NCBI GenBank assembly: GCA_025716855.1
Contig: JAIXMQ010000006.1
Location: 1 to 64,000 of the forward strand
Origin: Pilaira anomala
Lineage: Eukaryota > Mucoromycota > Mucoromycetes > Mucorales > Mucoraceae
Reading direction: 5' to 3'
Length of the DNA: 64,000 nt
The first letter of the stretch is position 1. Every line of letters starts with the position of its first letter. The translations under genes were made by a program, and so were the position numbers. This document shows, piece by piece, positions 36,908 through 47,594 of this stretch. A model generated the notes under the pieces. It saw nothing but the letters and a program-made list of their open reading frames with translations, was not told where the DNA came from and did no database searches.

Positions 36908-38629
36908 TTATTAGTCTTGTTTACTAGAGTTACAGTAAAGATAATACAATAAACAACCTGCATATTTTACTTTTCAAATATTTAGACGGACTTGGTAAAC
37001 TCCGCAATTGCTGTGTGGTGTCCTGTTTGGGACAGATAGAGATAAACCGTTTAGGTTTATCCCATAGCAAATATCAGACCTTTTAAAAATAATGTTGTAT
37101 CTTTTAAAAAAAGACGAAGAAATTATATATTTTATCAATAAACGGAAAAGTTGACACTTGGATTGGAGAAATTGTAATATATCTACATCAATTTTTTTCA
37201 AAATACGTAGCTGAAAGTCTACATATATTTAAAAATCTAGTAGTCCGCAACAAATGTTGGCTGTTCTTGATAAGTTGTTGAGTCAAAACCACGAATAAGG
37301 AACTGGAAGTAGAACTGCTGGTGCGTATGTTTAAAAATGGGTGTCTATCATGCATGTAGTTATGTAGAAAGTGATCGCCGTCAAAGCAGTAATTGATGTT
37401 TACACAACCAGAGGAAAAATTAAAGTTTTTCTTAATTTTTGAGCCAAGTAAATTTTTTTCTATACGAAACAACTGTTAATGGGAATACAAAAACCTTTAT
37501 TGAGCTGCTCAAGGGAATACAAATCCTTTATTGAGCTGCTCAAGGGAAGACAAAACCTTTATCGTGCAGCTTAATGGAAAACAAAGCTGCAATAAGGTTG
37601 CGCAAATGGACAAAAAGAAAGAGAGAGAGAAAAAATTTGATTTTTGATTCCTGAACATCATGTTATAGAGACAACCAAAGAGTAACAAATTTGCTTCCGT
37701 TGATGAAAAGATATTAAAAGCGTTAACTCGCGTAGAGCAATATACGTCTAATTATTTTATTTTACAGTTCTTTTAAACGCTGATCTAGTCTCAAAAGGTA
37801 AACTTCACGTAAAAACTTATTTTTGAAGACAAAAATTATAAACATCTTTCTATGCTTTCGCTCTAGACTTTGTTTTTTTGTAAATCGTAAGTAGTGTGAT
37901 TTGATTTATTCTTTAGTGACAGAAATTCAACGCGTCATTAATAGTAAGAAGGTAAGTAATCTTGGGATTATTTTAAATAATATTTTTATATAGCACTTAG
38001 TTCTTCTTTGTCAAAAAATGAATAAAATGTGAGTACTTTCTTTGAATAAATTAGATGAATGAAGTATTAATTTTTTTTTCATAGCTTTACTTGCTATTCT
38101 CTCTGCCAAATCCTTGTGCTTTCTAATCTGGTTGGCCTGAAAGACTTGTTTTTTTTTGTGATCTATCTTTGCTGACGTAGCAACTTGCCATTTTTCTGCT
38201 TACGTAGCCATTCCTTCTAAAAAATGAACTACGTTTTCTGAATATTTTCTATTTATTATCTATTTATTTTCTATTTATTATCTATTTATTTATTTATGAA
38301 GGAAGGTAAGCAAACAGATTTTTGAATCCCAATAAGGCGATTTTTTCCCTGGGTAACATAGATTACTCTTTTGGAAAAAGTAAACAAAAACGCAGAGTTT
38401 TCCTCTGGTTGTGTAAGAGACCATTGTGCACACAGGCTGTATGATAAAACTCTTCATTTTACATGCATTAATAAATCAAAGCCACCAAAAATCAGATATA
38501 TATACAGAAGATTGACCACTTCCAAAAAAAAAAAAAAAAAATGACGATATGACTGAAAAAACTTAATTGTTCTTTTTTTTTCTTCTTTCTTTCTTTTTGA
38601 TACTCTCCTTTATAATATACAAAAAGAAA
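36908..38629. other. Long intergenic region with a small tandem repeat
   Basis: A gap of 1.7 kb without a supported gene. A 31-32-bp repeat sits at 37481-37610. CTATTTATTAT-type iterations lie at 38255-38300. Short pieces with donor- and acceptor-like sequence occur near 37760-38060, but I could not build a protein from them. Confidence 0.4.
37481..37610. repeat. 31-32-bp tandem repeat, three to four diverging copies
   Basis: The unit starts GGGAATACAAAAACCTTTAT and ends TGAGCTGCTCAA. Copies begin at 37481, 37513, 37544 and about 37575, with divergence rising to the right. The TGAGCTGCTCAA part is itself partly palindromic (GAGC and GCTC). Confidence 0.8.
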
Positions 38630-39514
38630 ATGAGTACTGTTGGATTAGATTTTATTGTTCTCTCCGAGTGCGTGGTTTGTTTAAATGGTATTGAAGACAA
38701 CAAGTTGTTTGAAACAGATAAATGTGATCATCAAGTATGCCAAGACTGTTTAGGTGAATACTTTAAAAATGCATTGAAGGATGACCGATATACTAGTTAT
38801 ATCTACATAGAATGTCCTAGTTCTGGATGTAATGAAAACTATGTATCTTTTGAAGTACTGCAAGAGATATTCTCTGATGAGGAAAGGGAAGCTTGGTGGA
38901 ATTCCGCTATCAGCAGCAATGCATATATCAGTAATAAGGTTGTATGTCCCATGGAAGATTGTGGCGCAATTTTTGATGCTGATAAAGAGTTTACAAAAGA
39001 ATGTAACTTTACCGAGTGCTATGAATGTCATCGTGGTTTCTGTATGACTTGTCAGACTGCTTGGCATCCTGGTTTGTATAACTTAAATATACTATATTTA
39101 TATGAATAATATTGTCTCATAAATATTTATTCTCCAATATGTAGAAGTTGTAAAAGTGATTGATGACAAAGAAGCCGAAAGAAAAACTTTGGAAGAGGCT
39201 CAACGATGTAACTGGAAGCGTTGTCCTAGCTGTGGTCATCTTGTTGAACGAAAGGTATATAGCATTAATTTATCAAAGTTTGAAAAAAAAGGAGGAACTA
39301 ATTATTAAATAACCTTTATAATTTATGCATACGTATAGTACGGCTGTAATACTATATCATGTCGATGTGGCAAATACTTGTAAATATACATAATAACTCT
39401 CAAACATCTTGTAAATTATTCTAATCTGTATCGTATAGCTGCTATGCATGTGGCAAAAAACAATGCTTGTGTAGTAATAATCATCCTGAAGTTTACTTGA
39501 GAACTGCTCGTTAA
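38630..39514 (+). CDS. RBR-type (RING-IBR-RING) E3 ubiquitin ligase, compact
   Basis: Transfers ubiquitin through a catalytic cysteine in the second RING-like domain. Four exons (38630-39071, 39145-39254, 39339-39379, 39439-39514) close in phase and give 222 residues. RING1 is CVVCLNGI...CDHQVCQDCL...IECPSSGC (about 14-70). The IBR region has CPMEDCGAIF...CYECHRGFCMTC. The Rcat domain is CPSCGHLVERKYGCNTISC, then RCGKYFCYACG; the Cys in YGCN is the expected thioester site. There is no long extra domain, so it is among the smaller RBR proteins. Substrate and location cannot be inferred. Confidence 0.9.
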
Positions 39515-39702
39515 TAAATACTATCTAAGTTGCCGGTCCGGAACATATATTCCAGATGTTTTTTATTGCTATCTTAAGTAATTTATACTTCTATTAAATA
39601 CAAAGTCACGATATGTTTAGCGGGGAATCCCAAGCTCATATGGAGCATTTTTTTTGAGTGTAATAGATCCTCCTTTCCGTGCACCTACGTCTTAATACAA
39701 CA

Positions 39703-40479
39703 ATGAAGTTCAGTGCTGGTACGATTGAAATATATGATTACAGTAGAAGGAAGAAGAGAGAGAAAAAAAAAAGAAAGATGAAAGAAAGAAATGATGCCGA
39801 AACTATGGATGAATGAATGGATGGATATGGATCTGAAGATGTTTTTTTTTTTTGCAAAATTTGGATAGGACAATATGATTCAACATTATAGATTTAAGCA
39901 TCATTTCCTTCTTTTTCTTTCTTCTTTTATTACTCCTGACTTGATAATTGGAAAGACAATTAAACAATTTTACTATATTAGATGTTAGCTCCTCTCGTAG
40001 AAAGAGCAGAAAGGCTCACTTCGCTGCCACCTCCGATGTTCGTCGTAAGATCATGAGCGCTCCTTTGTCCAAGGAACTCAAGGAAAAGTACAACGTAAGT
40101 ATACATGCTGTTATGAATGGAAGGAAAGAACGAAGTAGAACTTATAAATTATGAATTAGACTCGTGCTATTCCCGTTCGTAAGGATGACGAAGTCATGGT
40201 TGTTCGCGGTACCTATAAGGGTCGTGAAGGTAAGGTTGTCCAAGTTTACCGTAAGAAGTGGGTTATCCACATCGACCGTGTCTCTCGCGAGAAGGTTAAC
40301 GGTGCCACTGCTCCTATTGGTATCTCTCCCTCCAAGGTTGTTATCACCAACCTCAAGTTGGATAAGAGCCGTGTTGCCATCCTCGACCGTAAGGGTAAGA
40401 AGGAGGCCATGAAGCAGGTAAATTTTATACATTGGTGTTTGTTTGACAATGTTGTTAACTTTCTTTTTTTTTATAGTAA
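39703..40479 (+). CDS. RPL26: 60S ribosomal protein L26 (uL24)
   Basis: Large-subunit ribosomal protein near the peptide exit tunnel. Exons are 39703-39718 (MKFSA), 39982-40094, 40160-40417 and 40477-40479, giving 129 residues. The KOW motif ([23 protein letters not shown]) and the conserved [27 protein letters not shown] and PIRKDDEV-like segments leave no doubt. The first intron (263 bp) is long for this window and follows only 16 coding bases, as is common in ribosomal protein genes. The last intron (40418-40476) falls exactly between the final sense codon and the TAA, so the last coding exon is just the stop. Confidence 0.96.
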
Positions 40480-40582
40480 ATCTCCTTTCATTCACACAAT
40501 ATAATATCTTCTTTGAAATAAAAAGCAAAAGAGAATTAAAGTCGTTGTAAATAAATGGTGTGTTGTTTTTTTTTGAAGTTCC

Positions 40583-40616
<34 letters not shown>

Positions 40617-40697
40617 TGTTAAAATTCAACTTTTCCAAGAAGATATACTTTCTTTTCCTTTTCACTTTTTATTTATTTTTATTTTTTTGTTAACCAA

Positions 40698-42190
40698 ATG
40701 GTTTCCAAATCACAAGTAAAAAGGTTTAAACCGTCAAAATCTAATAGATATGATGATAAAATTAAAAGAATCAAGCTGAAAGTTCGTTCAGGTTTGTACA
40801 TGTTTTTTGACTGTGACCATTTTAGTTTGTCTAACCGAACTGTTGTATAGAAATCGATTTGTTTAAATGGCAAAGGTTCAATTTTCACTTGAACGATTAC
40901 TGGATTGATCCGTATTTGGATAGTTTAGCTAGAATTGATTATCGCTATGTATCAAAAAAAGAGTTTGTAGAACGATTTGAAGCAAAAAACATACCTGTTG
41001 TCATTACCCATGTTACGGATGAATGGAAAGCCAACAAGCATTGGACTAATGAGGTACATGGACTTTCGAAACTTAAATAATTAATTGTCTAACTGTTATA
41101 TAGTATTTGCTCGAAAATTACGGATCGCACTTATTTAAAGTAGGCGATGATGATAAGAATAACAATGTTTATATGAAAATGAAACATTTCCTTTATTACT
41201 CACATAACGAAGGCTTAAAAGATGACTCCCCACTTTATATATTTGATAGTGGGTTCTATAAATCAAGGAATAAGAGTACTAGTAAAAAGAAGCAAAGAAG
41301 TTTATTGGATGATTATAAAGTACCAAGATATTTTAATGAAGACCTTTTTAAACTGACAGGTGCCAGAAGACCACCTTACCGTTGGTTGGTCATTGGTGGT
41401 GCACGTAGCGGGACTGGGTAAAACAAACTACGCATATAATAATAATGTCAAGTGGTTAACTCTTATTAGTATCCATAAAGATCCATTAGGCACTTCCGCT
41501 TGGAACTCTCTGATTCGTGGTCATAAGCGTTGGTGTTTGTTCCCTCCTGCCACACCAAAAGAAGTTTACGACCCACCTATGAAACCTTATGACCACGAAG
41601 GTGTTTCCTGGTTTGATCAAGTATATCCCAAATTTAAAATTAAAGATAAAAACGATGGGAGAACACTTGGTGAAAAATTGGGCATGATTGAAGTATTACA
41701 AAAACCTGGCGAAACTATTTTTGTGCCTGGAGATTGGGCTCATGTCGTTATGAATTTAGATTTTACAGTTGCAGTAACTCAAAATTTCTGTTCCTCCACT
41801 AATGCTGAATGGGTTTATTTGCAAACTCGGCATACTAGACCCAAATTAGGTCAAAAGCTATTCCGAGAGATTCAAAAATTAGGTAGAGATGACCCAAGTA
41901 CTTACGGAAATACTGCTGCCTTATTGGAATCGACTCAGTTTATACCACAGCTTCCACCGAGTAGTAGTGGTAGTAGCAGTGGGAGCTCTTCTACCTCTTC
42001 CAGTAGTAGCACCAGTAGTAATAGTAGTAATAACGATAGTTCTGTTCAAAAACCCGGTTCTTCTGGAAAGAAACCACGAAAGAGAAAAATCCTCGTTAGC
42101 TCAACAGATTCTGAAACAGATTTAAGTGATGGCACATGTATGTGCAAAAAATGTAAAATTAAACGAAAATACAAGAAAAGAAAAGCTTAA
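40698..42190 (+). CDS. JMJD6-like JmjC dioxygenase
   Basis: Fe(II)/2-oxoglutarate-dependent oxygenase of the JMJD6 group; family members hydroxylate lysines in RNA-processing proteins. Four exons (40698-40791, 40851-41053, 41104-41417, 41470-42190) close in phase and give 443 residues. The N-terminus is basic (KRFKPSK, KIKRIKLKVR). The JmjC fold carries the iron triad: His and Asp in GTGIHKDPLGTSAW and the distal His in VPGDWAHVVMNLD, plus the conserved IRGHKRWCLFP and TQNFCSSTN. Between residues about 350 and 385 is a poly-Ser tract (SSSGSSSGSSS...), which vertebrate JMJD6 also has near its C-terminus. A Cys/Lys-rich basic tail follows (CMCKKCKIKRKYKKRK), probably nuclear targeting or RNA binding. 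Confidence 0.93.
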
Positions 42191-42822
42191 ATTATCTTAA
42201 TCCATGCCAAATAAAGTTCTGCTTCATTACGTTATCTGATATAAACTCTTTATAAACCCATGTTTTTCAAGTCACCCAGTAACAGAAAGATTTCGACATA
42301 AACTTTTCATAGATAACAAACTCGGAAATTGGTTAATAAAGTCTCGAATTTCTGCGTTGTAGACATGTCTGCTCTAAATATACAATGCATTACTTTTTAG
42401 TCTTTGAACCTTTTCCCTGGGGTTTACTATTGGGTAATAATGACTCCGTAGTAAGAGAAATATAATCTCTTCGGTTAACAAGCTACAGTAAACACAATAT
42501 TATGTTTAACTTCGCTAGATTAAAGATGCTGTTAACTTGGGCTTTGAGACTAATCGTGGGCAGCGATAATAAAAACTATTTATTTTCAAAAAAGGAATAT
42601 TTTACGAGGCATCAAAAAAATACTCTAAACAGAGATTATACATAGTTACATCAAAGTTTATAACGATATCATGCAAACCCTTTATTTTCCTTCTTTTTAG
42701 TTTAGCTCCTTTTCAGTTTTACACATTTTCTAACATCCGTTTCCAGTACTCCTTGTTGTAATCAAAGAATAATTTTCAACAACAAAAAAAGTATATGTAA
42801 ACAGACTTTCTTTTCATTCTTT
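42191..42822. other. Intergenic region downstream of the JMJD6-like gene
   Basis: AT-rich sequence, with no gene or RNA recognised. Confidence 0.35.
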
Positions 42823-43081
42823 ATGAAAGTTATATCTTTTCAGTCATTCATTCGTTATACGTTCTACCTTGGTATTATTTTTTGTTGCTATATTTTTAGC
42901 TATCGGAGGCGAATCTACCGTACATCATTATGTAGAAGGTGAATCTCTCATGCATCATTATTATGCAGATGGTGATATAGGCAGTGGGGAATACACTAAT
43001 GGCCGCACACAAGGAAGAAATCGAGGCGGCGAATTTAAAGAAGTTGGTAATGCTGCTAATAGCATATTGGGTAGACAATAA
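42823..43081 (+). CDS. Possible small secreted peptide gene, frame broken once
   Basis: ATG 42823 opens MKVISFQSFIRYTF. A one-base change near 42860-42870 is then needed to enter the frame that continues hydrophobically (LVLFFVAIFLAIGGE) and stays open to TAA 43081. Joined, this would be a signal-peptide-like start and a mature part of about 60 residues. The mature part has two similar blocks, VHHYVEGESLM and HHYYADGDIG, then a Gly/Arg-rich stretch (GRTQGRNRGGEF). No cysteines occur in the mature part. It could be a peptide precursor, a young pseudogene or a chance frame. I recognise no family. Confidence 0.35.
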
Positions 43082-43513
43082 TATTAAAATAAAGTGTACT
43101 TGTTTTCAAATCAAATATATAAGAGCAATCGGGAATAATAATAAAGCCTCCTATATACTCTATAACACGGCATATTTATGTGTTAGAGCGAAAGAAAAAA
43201 GAAATCCTTAAATGAAAAAGGCTGCGGATACAATTGTTAAAATAAAATAACGTTTGCAATGGATTGATGTTGATTTTAGAATTTCTTAACCATTTATTTT
43301 CCCAATGTAGTAATATATTATTTTCCTTTAACATTCGTACTTTCCCGATACAGTTTTCTGTAATTTTAAAGTGGATTAAAACTATCAATCGCTGAAGACT
43401 TTTTCGAAAGTATATACAGCATACTTATTTGCTAAAGTAGTTACACAATAAAGAAATTATTTATTAAGTACTTAATTGATAACCATATTTATTAGTGATA
43501 AAAATATTTAAAG
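43082..43513. other. Spacer before the NBS1 3' end
   Basis: AT-rich sequence with no gene seen; it should include the 3' untranslated region of the minus-strand NBS1 gene. Confidence 0.35.
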
Positions 43514-46359
43514 CTACCATCCTGGTCTTCTAGGAACACCGATAGTCAAAGAAGGGTCAAAGTCAGAGGTATCGTCCAATCTTACTATTCTGGATGCGGG
43601 TCTTCGTGAATCAGAAGGAGCTACAGACAATATGAAAAGGTTTTAGTTATTATATTAATTCAAATCATAATATTGTATATTACGTTGATGTCTGACTGCT
43701 TGGCTACTGTTCACCATATTGATAACATCCAAATAATTCAAATCTGTAAATTGTTTAACCTAATCTTTTTTTTTAAAAAAAAAATCGTAATATTAAATGT
43801 AACTTTTAGACAAAGCATACCTTCTTAAATCGTTTATAGTTTGTTCCACTTGGGCTTCTAGTTGATACTGGGGGAGGATTAGGATTAACTACAAGAGGTG
43901 CGAATACCACAGTAGAGTATCTAGTTTGATTTGGTGTCTCGGGTTGACTTTGGGTGTTTTCTGTCGTTTTGGTTCTTTTCGCAGGTGTTGAATCAGATGA
44001 AGGTAAAACACGTTTCCTACCTTGGTTTACTGGTTCAGGCGTAGATAAAGTGTCTATACTATCTATATTCATCGACGAAGATGGCGAATTTGATAAAGAA
44101 TGGCTGTTACTGACTGTTTCCGAGATATGAGCTGGAGATATATTATTGTTTTCCAAAGAGACAGAAAAACTTGGAGAAATAGGGGCATTAATAGATGGCG
44201 TAGGAGAGGCAGCTCTTTGTAGTTTGCGTGCAACTCGATCAAAATTCTTATTTGAATCATATGAACTAGAGTCGGTATTACGTGATGAAAGTCTAGAGAT
44301 TCTTTGTAATTCAGCTGTAGTTGTATACTTATTATTACGGTTTATAGGTGGTGTATTTGTTAATTCTTCTTGTGCTTTACTGTTCTGAGAGGTTGAAGCA
44401 ACGGTAGAGGTAGTTGCAGTAGAAATAACAGATATATTGTTGGTATCAGCAGGAGTCTCGGGAGTTTTACTCTTTTTTGGTGGAGGTAAAGGTTTTGATT
44501 TGATGTCAAAATCATCAAAAATATTGTTTAGGGAAGGCATTAAAGGTAAACTTTCATCATCATAATCATCCATTGGTGACAAAGCTTGTATTGGAGACAT
44601 ATCCCCTATTGGAGAAATGGCTTCAATTGGCGATGGAGCTTCAGTTGGTAATGTAGCTTCAGTTGGTAATGTAGCTTCAGTTGGTAATGTAGCTTCAGTT
44701 GGTAATGTAGCTTCAATTGGTAATGTGGCTTCAGTTGGTGATGAAGTTTCAGCTGGCGACATAGCCCTTGTTAATGGCGACGTGGTTTTCTCTGGAGATG
44801 CACGGCTTGATTGCTCAGGTGTATTAGGATGGTCAGGTAATGTGTTATTTCGACTGTTTTCCTCTAGAGTAGCTGAATTATAAGGTACTGTAGAAGCCAT
44901 TGAATTGCTAATATGATAATCAGATTGCTCTTCGATTTTGATATCTTTCCTAACTGAGGAACTACTTTTATCTATAGTATTAGCTTCTTTAGAGCCATCA
45001 TTGACGGTTGCACTCATTGTAAAGCTACCAAATGATGCTGCTGGGTTACACATTTGGGAAGTTGAGGAGTACATTATTGCAAAACCTATCTCTACTTCTT
45101 GTATTTCTCTAGGCCTATAGATTTTACAAAGATTAAAGTTAAACTACGTATACGTACACGCATATATACATCATAAAATTATTACATTTCGGGAAAAGAC
45201 TTCTTAAAAGACTCCCAACGATTTTTCTTTCGACTATCATCAGGAGGGGAAAGAATTATTGTATTTTCATTCAAATTTATTTCATCTCGACTGTCCAAGT
45301 CGAATAGAATCATCTTCCCCCCACAAGCTTCTACCAGGCGAGACATTGCTCGAACCTTAAAGCGAAGAAATTTTAGTTTAGATATATTCAATATGATCAC
45401 TTTTATGTATTACCTGAGACGCATCGAAGGAGATGAAAGAGAGGTCCTTGAAAATTGTAGTTCGTTTTTTATCTCGATCTAAAATAACTGTTTGTTTAAA
45501 GGGACCAAAGTTATGCCATTCAATTGGTTTTATTGTTTTATAGCAAGTGTTGCTGTCAAATTTGAGGTCGGCCGATTCACAGAAAACATTTTGTAACCAA
45601 TCTTTTGAAACAATATACTTTTGCTCTACCAAACCTCTAAGTAGTTCATAACTCACTTCGCTCTGTGTTTCAGAAGACTCCCAAATATGGGTTACTGATT
45701 TAGTCCAACTTCTAGTGACATGAAAACCTACCATAAGGACCGTTAAAATTTTGCAAATATGTCGTATCTAATAGTATTATACCAATTTCAGAAGCTTTAT
45801 TAATCAGTGAGCGGTATTCATTATCGTCAGGACCATCTCTAAAGACAACCATATCTTCCCACTTTATTCTTTACATGATATTAATATATAGCCTTATTTC
45901 ATGCAAACATATCTTACCTGAATCTAATATTATTGATACTAAGACGGATTACATCTTGATCGTGTAAGGTAATATTATCTCTTACTGTTTTCTCATCTAT
46001 GAGAGCTTCCACCTTATCAGTTTTCGTTTGAACCAATCTTATCTCGGGTCTACTTTTTGGATCAACCTAAATAAAATTATTAGGAATCAGTAATTTTGTT
46101 TAATTAGTAAAGATTCTAAATTTTGACCACATTACAACTTGAGAAGTTGGAAAAGCGTTTGTTTCAATTGAAGCTTGAAAATCGCCGTCAAATTTGCCTA
46201 AAGGTGTCACTTATGAATACGTGTCTCGTTTGTGTTTTGCTTTGCAATTGAATTACCTTTACGAAGAATGACATAGGTTTGATTGGGTCGAAGTCTGGAG
46301 ACAATTTGATCGCGCAATTCCCTTTTACTGTTTTTCTTGATAGAATATAATAACCACAT
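43514..46359 (-). CDS. NBS1: Nibrin/NBS1 homologue (MRE11-RAD50-NBS1 complex)
   Basis: Regulatory subunit of the double-strand-break sensing MRN complex. Nine exons close in phase: 46359-46257, 46197-46136, 46066-45918, 45868-45783, 45727-45414, 45355-45186, 45108-43821, 43759-43684 and 43620-43514, giving 784 residues. The protein starts MWLLYS, like the MWKL of human NBS1. An FHA-like domain follows (about 10-105), then tandem BRCT domains (GFHVTRSWTKSVTHIW, YIVSKDWLQNVF, and EVEIGFAIMY at the end). The long Ser/Pro/Thr-rich middle contains EATLPT repeats. Near the C-terminus NYKRFKKV matches the human MRE11-binding NFKKFKKV. The last exon has an acidic DDTSDFDPSL resembling the ATM/Tel1-binding tail. 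The FHA domain appears to lack the usual GR and SxRxH residues. Confidence 0.88.
44635..44735. repeat. 18-bp coding repeat in NBS1
   Basis: About six copies of GTAGCTTCAGTTGGTAAT on the plus strand encode EATLPT hexapeptides on the minus strand, in the disordered middle of NBS1. They are likely length-variable. Confidence 0.9.
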
Positions 46360-47594
46360 TATAATAACGTTCGAACACACAAAACCAATCTTTTTTTTTT
46401 TTTTAGATACAAGTTTTTATTTATTCTTGCCATGCAAACTTTTGTGTGACGTTTCCTTTTTGTGTCAAAGTCTAAAAAGAGGCACTTCGAGATTATTATG
46501 TGATCTGTCAGATTTCTTATATAACTCTTTAAAAGAATACTACTTCTGTCGCATGTAATGCCAAGAGGCTTGAAAATTTTCGGATAGCAATTGTAAATAA
46601 AAAAAAAGCATTGGAGAATATCTTCTGGATCTTCTTTTGCACTTTCAAAATGCTTATTGAATGAAAGAATCAACATTTAAGTCGAATCAAGCATTTGCAA
46701 TTCGAATATTGGGCTGGCTTAAAAGAGAATGGAGATATTTTTTAGAGAAAATATTTGTATTTACTTTTGACGTTTGAACAAAATAGTTTAATTTTGATAA
46801 TACTAACTAAGCCATTTCTATGTAGCTACTTTTTTTTTAAAAAAAAACGCAAATGATATATAGAGATAAACAAGTTTTTTTTTTTTTGTCCACAAATCTG
46901 TACAATTGTCCTTTTTTTTATTGTGCAGCAATAGCTAGAGTGATAATAGAGTGATTTGACATTTTATTTTTATTTAGCTCTAACAGTGTCAAATATTACT
47001 TTTCTAATTCATATTATAGTACTAGCAGAAAAAGCACTTATGCGTTAAATCTGGATTCATGAATATGTAATACAGCTTTTGCGAATTAAATTTCTTCAGA
47101 TTTGACATGAAGTCCTATTGTTTTGTAGGTAGTTACTGAATGTATCAGTAAGTAAAATTATCTTCTATAAATGTTAGACTGTAAATGAAAATTCGTTTAA
47201 CAAAAGATAATACTTAAAAGGAATATATGTGTCTAAATCCTTACGTTATATATATAATGCTTGATACGTAAGATTTGAAGGTCCTGTACATAGCATGCAT
47301 CTTTTCGTACCTGGACAGGAATAAATTATTTTACTAGATAAAAAGACCTAAAATTTCAACCTTAGTTTCTTTTCATCTTTTTCTTCATTACTTCATTCTA
47401 ATATAAAACTCCAATGTACATATAAATCAGAAACATGCCCTTTCTCATAAATAAAAGAGTATGCAACTCAAAATAAAACAAGCAATTACAATACTAATTT
47501 AAATCTCAGGTAATTTCAGGTTGAAAAAAAAAGCTGTTTTCCTGTTCACTTTTCCCTCTCTCTTTTTGTTCTTACTTTATATCATTTATATCCA
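46360..47594. other. Divergent intergenic region between NBS1 and the dynein intermediate chain gene
   Basis: The region is 1.2 kb and must contain both promoters. It has T and A runs, and a CT-rich stretch at 47548-47575 just before the ATG at 47595. No gene or specific element is recognised. Confidence 0.4.
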
